This document shows, piece after piece, positions 32,232 through 37,190 of a DNA stretch of 37,190 bases. Each line of letters opens with the position of its first letter. Position 1 is the stretch's first letter. Source of the stretch: Bacteroidales bacterium. Its GTDB lineage: Bacteria; Bacteroidota; Bacteroidia; Bacteroidales; UBA932. The notes below the pieces were generated by a model. The model worked only from the letters and a program-made list of their open reading frames with translations. It did not search any database and had not been told where the DNA came from. The stretch is from the NCBI GenBank assembly GCA_024398365.1, contig JAKSJG010000013.1, positions 1-37,190 of the forward strand, given 5' to 3'. Position numbers and translations under genes: made by a program.

Positions 32232-33002
32232 ATGATCAAACTTAAATCCGTAGAAGACATCTCCCTGATGAGGGAAAACGCCCTGATGGTGTCCAAGACA
32301 CTGGCAGAGGTGGGCCGTCACATCGAGCCGGGTGTAACAACCAAGGAACTCGACGCAGTGGCCGAAAAGTTCATCAGGAGCCTTGGAGCCGAGCCAGGTT
32401 TCCTCGGGTATGACGGATTTCCATATACTTTGTGCATTTCAGTCAACGATACCGTGGTTCACGGTTTCCCTTCAGAGTACAAGCTCAGGGAAGGCGACAT
32501 AGTATCGGTTGACTGCGGCACCAAGTATAGAGGTTTCTACGGCGACTCGGCCTACACTTTCCCTGTCGGCAAGCTCTCCGAAGAGGATGCGGCGCTTCTC
32601 GAAGCGACCAAGACATCCCTCTACAGAGGCATCGGACAGGCGGTGGCAGGTCACAGGACAGGCGACATCGGTCACGCAGTCCAGTCCTACGTTGAAAATC
32701 TTGGCTATTCAGTTGTCCGCGAACTTGTGGGACACGGCATCGGGCACAACATGCACGAGAGTCCGGAAGTACCTAACTATGGTCGTCAGGGACACGGAGT
32801 CAAGCTTCAGGAAGGAATGGTTATCTGCATAGAGCCGATGGTAAACGCCGGCCGCAAGGAAATTTATCTGGCAGACAATGGCTGGGGCATCCAGACAGTT
32901 GACGGCCGCAAGTCAGCGCATTTCGAGCTGACCGTGGCCATCCACAAGGACGCACCTGAAGTTTTGTCAACTTTTGAGTTTATCGAGAATAACCAACTTT
33001 AG
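32232..33002 (+). CDS. map: Methionine aminopeptidase, type I
   Basis: A 256-residue metalloenzyme that removes the first methionine of new proteins. The pita-bread fold motifs are visible: '[20 protein letters not shown]' (two Asp ligands), '[10 protein letters not shown]' (His ligand), '[10 protein letters not shown]' (Glu ligand) and 'HFELTVAI' (Glu ligand). There is no N-terminal zinc finger extension. It is 16 bases after secY; there is no adk between them, unlike in Firmicutes. Confidence 0.97.
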   Translation: MIKLKSVEDISLMRENALMVSKTLAEVGRHIEPGVTTKELDAVAEKFIRSLGAEPGFLGYDGFPYTLCISVNDTVVHGFPSEYKLREGDIVSVDCGTKYRGFYGDSAYTFPVGKLSEEDAALLEATKTSLYRGIGQAVAGHRTGDIGHAVQSYVENLGYSVVRELVGHGIGHNMHESPEVPNYGRQGHGVKLQEGMVICIEPMVNAGRKEIYLADNGWGIQTVDGRKSAHFELTVAIHKDAPEVLSTFEFIENNQL

Positions 33003-33024
33003 TCAAACCATACACATTTCATTT

Positions 33025-33243
33025 ATGCCAAAACAGTCATCAATAGAAAAGGAAGGAACAGTAATCGAAGCTCTTTCAAACGCAATGTTCAGAGTTGAAT
33101 TGGACAACGGCGTTGTCATTATCGCCAGCATCTCCGGTAAGATGCGTATGCATTATATCAAAATCCTGCCGGGTGATAAGGTCAGAGTGGAGATGTCCCC
33201 GTATGATTTGACCAGAGGTCGTATTTCTTTCAGATATAAATAA
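33025..33243 (+). CDS. infA: Translation initiation factor IF-1
   Basis: A 72-residue OB-fold protein that binds the ribosomal A site during initiation. The start at 33025 ([19 protein letters not shown]) is chosen because IF-1 homologues begin there; the 17-residue upstream extension overlaps the end of map. 'GHxxI' is modified here to '[20 protein letters not shown]', the usual family end before 'GRISFRYK'. Confidence 0.97.
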   Translation: MPKQSSIEKEGTVIEALSNAMFRVELDNGVVIIASISGKMRMHYIKILPGDKVRVEMSPYDLTRGRISFRYK

Positions 33244-33257
33244 AAAAACATACACAA

Positions 33258-33374
33258 ATGAAAGTAAAAACATCCATAAAGAAGCGTAGTGAGGATTGTA
33301 AAATCGTAAAGCGCAAAGGCCGCTTGTATGTAATTTGCAAGAAGAATCCGAAATTCAAGATGCGCCAGGGATAA
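33258..33374 (+). CDS. rpmJ: 50S ribosomal protein L36
   Basis: A 38-residue protein, [17 protein letters not shown] at the start and [10 protein letters not shown] at the end. In the zinc-binding form the ligands are Cys11, Cys14, Cys27 and His32; here position 11 is Ser, C14 and C27 remain, and the His is replaced (NPKFK). So the zinc site is probably lost, as in other Bacteroidota. It lies between infA and rpsM, where it is expected. Confidence 0.95.
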   Translation: MKVKTSIKKRSEDCKIVKRKGRLYVICKKNPKFKMRQG

Positions 33375-33412
33375 TTTTTTAATTTGTATAACAATAAAGT
33401 AAAAAATAAATT

Positions 33413-33790
33413 ATGGCACGTATAGCCGGTGTTGATTTACCAAACAACAAGCGCGGAGAGATAGGTTTGACCTATATCTTCGGTATCGGTCGCAGCTCTG
33501 CAAAGAAGATCCTCGAGGAACTCGGCATTGACGTCAATATCAAAGTCAAGGACTGGACTGACGATCAGATCACAGCAATCCGCAGCAAGATTGCAAACGA
33601 ATACAAGATTGAAGGCGAACTTCGTTCAGCCGTTCAAATGAACATCAAGCGACTGATGGATATCGGATGCTACCGTGGTATCCGCCATCGTCTCGGTCTC
33701 CCTGTACGCGGTCAGAGCACCAAGAACAATGCCCGTACACGCAAGGGTAAGAAGAAGACCGTAGCTAACAAGAAGAAGGCAACTAAATAA
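33413..33790 (+). CDS. rpsM: 30S ribosomal protein S13
   Basis: S13, 125 residues, in the head of the small subunit and in contact with P-site tRNA and the bridge to L5. '[28 protein letters not shown]' and '[29 protein letters not shown]' are diagnostic. It is 38 bases after rpmJ. Confidence 0.98.
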   Translation: MARIAGVDLPNNKRGEIGLTYIFGIGRSSAKKILEELGIDVNIKVKDWTDDQITAIRSKIANEYKIEGELRSAVQMNIKRLMDIGCYRGIRHRLGLPVRGQSTKNNARTRKGKKKTVANKKKATK

Positions 33791-33800
33791 GGGTTAGATT

Positions 33801-34190
33801 ATGGCAAAGAAAACTACATCAAGCAAGAAGAGAGTTGTCAAGGTGGACGCCTATGGTCAGGCCCATATTTCTTCAACTTTCAACAATGTCATCGTTACAT
33901 TGACCAACAGCACAGGTCAGGTTATCAGCTGGTCATCTGCAGGTAAGATGGGTTTCAGGGGTTCAAAGAAGAACACCCCGTATGCAGCTCAGGTAGCAGC
34001 TCAGGATTGCTCAAAGGTTGCTTACGACCTCGGTCTCCGCAAGATCAAGGCATATGTAAAGGGTCCTGGTTCAGGACGTGAGTCTGCTATCCGCGCTATC
34101 GTGGCTGCAGGTATCGACGTTACTGAGATCATCGACGTTACACCGCTTCCACACAACGGTTGCCGTCCTAAGGGCCGTCGTAGAGTATAA
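33801..34190 (+). CDS. rpsK: 30S ribosomal protein S11
   Basis: S11, 129 residues, on the platform near the Shine-Dalgarno helix. '[20 protein letters not shown]' and '[18 protein letters not shown]' are the conserved ends. Its S11/rpsD order with rpoA following is standard. Confidence 0.98.
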   Translation: MAKKTTSSKKRVVKVDAYGQAHISSTFNNVIVTLTNSTGQVISWSSAGKMGFRGSKKNTPYAAQVAAQDCSKVAYDLGLRKIKAYVKGPGSGRESAIRAIVAAGIDVTEIIDVTPLPHNGCRPKGRRRV

Positions 34191-34221
34191 CCAAACAGTT
34201 AATTAAAAAAGTATTTGTAAT

Positions 34222-34827
34222 ATGGCAAGATATACAGGGCCTAAAACAAAAATCGCCCGCAAATTTGGAGAACCTATCTTTGGTCCGGACAAGTATTTTG
34301 AGCACAAGAACTACCCTCCGGGACAGCACGGTTTGGCCAAGAAGCGCAAGAAGACTTCCGAGTATGGTATTCAGCTTGCTGAGAAGCAGAAGGTTAAGTA
34401 CATGTACGGCGTTCTCGAACGTCAGTTCCGCAAGACCTACGCTGCAGCTGCAAAGATGAAGGGCCGTACCGGTGAAAACCTCATCGTCATTCTTGAGTCA
34501 CGTCTCGACAACATCATCTACCGTCTCGGCATCGCTCCGACAAGACCTGCAGCAAGACAGCTCGTTTCACACTGCCACATCACCCTCAACGGTGAGGTTT
34601 GCAATGTGCCTTCAGCTATCGTAAAGCCAGGTGATGTCGTAGGCGTTCGCGAGCGTTCAAAGAGCCTCGAAGTTATCCAGGACAGCCTCGCTCACGGAGC
34701 CAACAAGTATTCATGGCTCGAGTGGGATGCTGCAAAGTGCGAAGCCAAGTTCACCACACTTCCTGTACGCTCAGAAGTTCCTGAAACAATCAACGAACAG
34801 GCAATCGTCGAACTCTACTCTAAGTAG
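34222..34827 (+). CDS. rpsD: 30S ribosomal protein S4
   Basis: S4, 201 residues, a primary 16S rRNA binder that nucleates assembly. '[21 protein letters not shown]' and the S4 RNA-binding domain '[20 protein letters not shown]' then '[16 protein letters not shown]' are clear. The N-terminal zinc knuckle is absent, as in many bacteria. S4 can repress this operon in some bacteria; no site is identified. Confidence 0.98.
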   Translation: MARYTGPKTKIARKFGEPIFGPDKYFEHKNYPPGQHGLAKKRKKTSEYGIQLAEKQKVKYMYGVLERQFRKTYAAAAKMKGRTGENLIVILESRLDNIIYRLGIAPTRPAARQLVSHCHITLNGEVCNVPSAIVKPGDVVGVRERSKSLEVIQDSLAHGANKYSWLEWDAAKCEAKFTTLPVRSEVPETINEQAIVELYSK

Positions 34828-34873
34828 TCGCTTGCTTTAGCAAAACACTGATAATTATTAAAAGGAAAACAAT

Positions 34874-35872
34874 ATGGCAATTTTAGCATTTCAGAAACCT
34901 GACAAGGTCATAATGCTCGAGTCTACCGATACCTACGGCCGTTTCGAGTTCCGCCCTCTGGAGCCTGGCTACGGTACAACTATCGGTAACGCACTGCGTC
35001 GTATCTTGTTGTCTTCATTGGAAGGATTTGCCATCAACTCAGTCAAGATTGAGGGTGTGCGTCATGAATTTGACACCATCCCCGGTGTGATTGAGTGCGT
35101 TATCGACATCATCCTCAACCTCAAGCAGGTTCGCTTCAAGAGAATGATCGAGGATGCCGAAGGCGAGATGGTAAGTATAACTGTCGGTGGCAAGCAAGAA
35201 TTTACTGCTGGAGATATTTCCAAGAATCTCTCTTCATTCACTGTCCTCAATCCGGATCTCCACATCTGCTCAATGGAGCCTGATGTTCAGCTCAAGATCG
35301 ATCTCAAGATTGGAAAGGGTAGAGGTTATGTCCCTGCAGACGAAAACAAGGTAGAGACAGCTCCTGTTGACACTATCGCAATCGACTCAATTTACACTCC
35401 TATCAAGAATGTGAATTTCAAGGTCGAGGACTGGCGTGTCGAGCAGAAGACAGACTATGAGAAACTCACACTTGAGATCACAACTGATGGATCGATTCAT
35501 CCGAAGGAAGCCCTCAAGGAGGCTGCCAAGATTCTGATCTATCACTTCATGCTTTTCTCAGATGAGAAGATTTCTCTTGAGTCAACAACAGAAGTCGAGA
35601 GCAAGGAACTCGACGAGGAGTCACTGCGCATGCGTCACCTCCTCCTCACCAAGCTCTCCGATATGGAGCTTTCAGTACGCGCACTCAACTGCCTGAAGGC
35701 TGCCAATATCGAGACCTTCGCTGACCTGGTATCACACCAGAGAGCAGAACTTATGAAGTTCCGCAACTTCGGCAAGAAGTCACTCAGCGAGATTGACGCA
35801 CTTGTTGACCGTCTGAAACTTGGTTTCGGAATGGATATCAGTAAGTATAACATCGAATCTAAAGAACAATAA
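34874..35872 (+). CDS. rpoA: RNA polymerase subunit alpha
   Basis: A 332-residue subunit. The N-terminal dimerisation domain has '[29 protein letters not shown]' and the C-terminal domain (from about residue 250) has '[50 protein letters not shown]', which contacts UP elements and activators. It is 46 bases after rpsD and two before rplQ. Confidence 0.98.
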   Translation: MAILAFQKPDKVIMLESTDTYGRFEFRPLEPGYGTTIGNALRRILLSSLEGFAINSVKIEGVRHEFDTIPGVIECVIDIILNLKQVRFKRMIEDAEGEMVSITVGGKQEFTAGDISKNLSSFTVLNPDLHICSMEPDVQLKIDLKIGKGRGYVPADENKVETAPVDTIAIDSIYTPIKNVNFKVEDWRVEQKTDYEKLTLEITTDGSIHPKEALKEAAKILIYHFMLFSDEKISLESTTEVESKELDEESLRMRHLLLTKLSDMELSVRALNCLKAANIETFADLVSHQRAELMKFRNFGKKSLSEIDALVDRLKLGFGMDISKYNIESKEQ

Positions 35873-35874
35873 CA

Positions 35875-36402
35875 ATGAGACACAATAAAGCAATCAACCA
35901 TTTGGGACGTCAGAGCGGTCATCGCAAGGCTATGCTCGCCAACATGGCTTCATCGCTCATTCTCAATAAGCGCATTGAAACCACCGTTGAAAAGGCAAAG
36001 GCTCTGAAGATGTACGTTGAGCCTCTCATCACCAAATCAAAAGAAGATACTACACACTCACGCCGTACCGTGTTCAGCTATCTCAAGCAGAAGGAAGCAG
36101 TTTCAGAGCTTTTCCGTACAATTGCTCCTAAGATCGCTGACCGTCCGGGCGGATACACCCGTATCCTCAAGACCGGTTTCCGCGTAGGTGATGCTGCTGA
36201 CATGGCAATCATGGAGCTCGTTGACTTCAGCGACGCTACCATCGTTCCTGCAAAGACAGAGACCAAGAAGCCGTCAACACGCCGCAGCGGCGCCAAGAAG
36301 GCAGAAGGTACAGCTCCTGTAGCTGACACCACTAAGGCTGCAGCTCCTAAGGCTGCTCCTGCAAAGAAGGTTTCAGCTCCTCGCAAGGCAGGTGGAAAAT
36401 AG
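35875..36402 (+). CDS. rplQ: 50S ribosomal protein L17 with Ala/Lys-rich C-terminal extension
   Basis: L17, 175 residues. '[44 protein letters not shown]' is the family start and '[27 protein letters not shown]' the family end near residue 120. The remaining 50 or so residues are a low-complexity tail rich in Ala, Lys, Pro and Thr, which is longer than the E. coli protein by about that length and is often present in Bacteroidota. It closes the cluster and a terminator follows. Confidence 0.97.
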   Translation: MRHNKAINHLGRQSGHRKAMLANMASSLILNKRIETTVEKAKALKMYVEPLITKSKEDTTHSRRTVFSYLKQKEAVSELFRTIAPKIADRPGGYTRILKTGFRVGDAADMAIMELVDFSDATIVPAKTETKKPSTRRSGAKKAEGTAPVADTTKAAAPKAAPAKKVSAPRKAGGK

Positions 36403-36420
36403 TCCGCAGACTTCTCCAAA

Positions 36421-36456
36421 CAAAAATCCCGAACCGCAAGGTCCGGGATTTTTTAT
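36421..36456 (+). terminator. Bidirectional terminator after rplQ
   Basis: TCCCG-A-ACC-GCAA-GGT-C-CGGGA (about 36427-36448), flanked by AAAAA on the left and TTTTTT on the right. It ends the ribosomal cluster and, because of the A run, could also stop the convergent kinase gene. Confidence 0.9.
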
Positions 36457-36472
36457 TTTGTAAAGGGATTGT

Positions 36473-37087
36473 TTAGAAAAGTCCGTTGAGCTGAGCCTCG
36501 ATCTTGTCGCAGATGGCGCTGAAATCTTCAGGCCTGTCCTGGAACTTGAGCTTGTCCACGTCGATGACGAGCAGCTTGCCGTCAGAATAATGCTCGATCC
36601 ACTGGTCGTAACGCTCGTTGAGACCCTTGAGATAGTCGAGGCGAATGCTGCTCTCGTACTCGCGGCCGCGCTTCTGGATATTGGCCACCAGATTAGGAAT
36701 TGAGGACTTCAGATATATGAGCAGGTCCGGAGCTTCCACGAGGGACACCATCAGGGAGAAGAGGGACTGGTAGTTCTCGAAGTCACGTGTGGCCATCAGG
36801 CCCATGTCGTGGAGGTTAGGGGCGAAGATGCAGGCATCTTCGTATATGCTTCTGTCCTGGACTATAACCTTGTCGCTCTTGCGTATCTCAACCACGTCCA
36901 GGAATCTCTTGTTGAGGAAATAGATCTGGATATTGAAGGACCAGCGCTCCATATCATTGTAGAAGTCAGAGAGGTATGGATTGTAGTCCACTGATTCGAA
37001 TTTCGGAGTCCAGTTGTAGTGGTCAACGAGCATCCTGGTAAGTGTGGTCTTGCCGCTGCCGATGTTGCCTGCTATCGCTATATGCAT
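36473..37087 (-). CDS. Deoxynucleoside kinase
   Basis: A 204-residue cytoplasmic kinase of the deoxynucleoside kinase family, which phosphorylates deoxynucleosides in salvage. The P-loop is 'GNIGSGKTT' (G7-T15), followed by 'VQDRSIYEDACIF' (the DRS motif) and 'DLLIYLKSSIPNL' then 'KRGREYESSIRLDYLKGLNERYDQWI' (lid region with arginines). The specificity (dA, dG, dC or T) cannot be read. The start MHIAIAG is taken because the P-loop then sits at its normal place. It faces a divergent gene at 37162. Confidence 0.93.
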   Translation of the reverse strand: MHIAIAGNIGSGKTTLTRMLVDHYNWTPKFESVDYNPYLSDFYNDMERWSFNIQIYFLNKRFLDVVEIRKSDKVIVQDRSIYEDACIFAPNLHDMGLMATRDFENYQSLFSLMVSLVEAPDLLIYLKSSIPNLVANIQKRGREYESSIRLDYLKGLNERYDQWIEHYSDGKLLVIDVDKLKFQDRPEDFSAICDKIEAQLNGLF

Positions 37088-37114
37088 ATCTTTGTTCTTG
37101 ATGATTTATAATAA

Positions 37115-37122
37115 CAAAAATA
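37115..37122 (-). promoter_or_regulatory. -7 element for the deoxynucleoside kinase gene
   Basis: TATTTTTG on the minus strand, 27 bases before the ATG at 37087. No clear -33 element. Confidence 0.45.
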
Positions 37123-37135
37123 CAAACTCTTTTCG

Positions 37136-37143
37136 TAAATTTG
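37136..37143 (+). promoter_or_regulatory. -7 element for the gene at the window's end
   Basis: TAAATTTG, 18 bases before the ATG at 37162. No clear -33 element. Confidence 0.45.
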
Positions 37144-37161
37144 TAATAAAATAACGAATTG

Positions 37162-37190
37162 ATGGAGATAAAGCTGTTCTATTTCAACCC
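37162..37190 (+). CDS. Start of a further gene, cut by the window end
   Basis: Only nine complete codons are visible (MEIKLFYFN, then probably P). A 'YFFNP' or 'YYFNP' opening is seen in a hypothetical protein of Bacteroidota ('FNPEHDLAL' type), so it may be that family. A promoter element precedes it. Nothing else can be said. Confidence 0.45.

Overview
The window looks like a chromosomal piece of a gut-type Bacteroidota genome, order Bacteroidales, moderately GC-rich. The evidence is the Bacteroidota -7 promoter element TAnnTTTG (often with TTTG 19-20 bases upstream) in front of many genes, lipoproteins with Bacteroidota families (DUF4270, DUF3098, DUF4294, fimbrillins, FISUMP-like and BACON-like domains), type V pilus genes, a tRNA without an encoded CCA end, and the ribosomal operon order secY-map-infA-rpmJ.

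Layout. 1-258: the 3' part of a group I intron, then the 3' exon of a tRNA-Leu with anticodon xAA (probably UAA), then a terminator. 298-460: GC-rich structured intergenic DNA. 543-5364 (+): surface or periplasmic lipoproteins: a thioredoxin-like one, a helix-rich one of unknown family, a 46-codon small ORF, and a fimbrillin/FISUMP-like one. 5393-13105 (-): a six-gene type V (FimA/Mfa-type) pilus operon: barrel-like outer membrane protein, two fimbrillins, FimB/Mfa2-type anchor, a very large BACON/Ig-like tip candidate, and a terminal lipoprotein. 13533-16758 (+): acpP-fabF followed by a C69 dipeptidase. 16816-17105: a 290-bp noncoding element with terminal inverted repeats and a 6-bp direct repeat at its edges (MITE-like). 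17130-19560 (-): a short GT5-like protein overlapping a DUF4270 lipoprotein that carries a Gly/Tyr-rich repeat. 19640-22320 (+): ftsX-DUF3098-uppP-lpxH envelope genes, with lpxH overlapping a convergent DUF4294 gene. 23019-25523 (+): GltS-type symporter and M19 dipeptidase. 25764-36402 (+): the ribosomal cluster rplP to rplQ with secY, map, infA and rpoA. 36473-37087 (-): a deoxynucleoside kinase, divergent from the first nine complete codons of another gene.

How the parts fit: the left third is surface display (lipoproteins and pili). The middle combines lipid synthesis (acpP, fabF), envelope precursor recycling (uppP), lipid A synthesis (lpxH), division (ftsX) and peptide/amino acid use (C69, M19, GltS). 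The right third is the translation, secretion and transcription core. The S10 half of the ribosomal cluster (rpsJ to rpsC) is absent upstream of rplP; a dipeptidase gene, a terminator and a new promoter sit there instead.

Most unusual: the tRNA-Leu group I intron outside cyanobacteria and plastids, the MITE-like element, the ribosomal operon break at rplP, the Gly/Tyr repeat in the DUF4270 protein, and the uncharacterised helix-rich lipoprotein with the neighbouring small ORF. No CRISPR array, rRNA, transposase or phage gene was seen.
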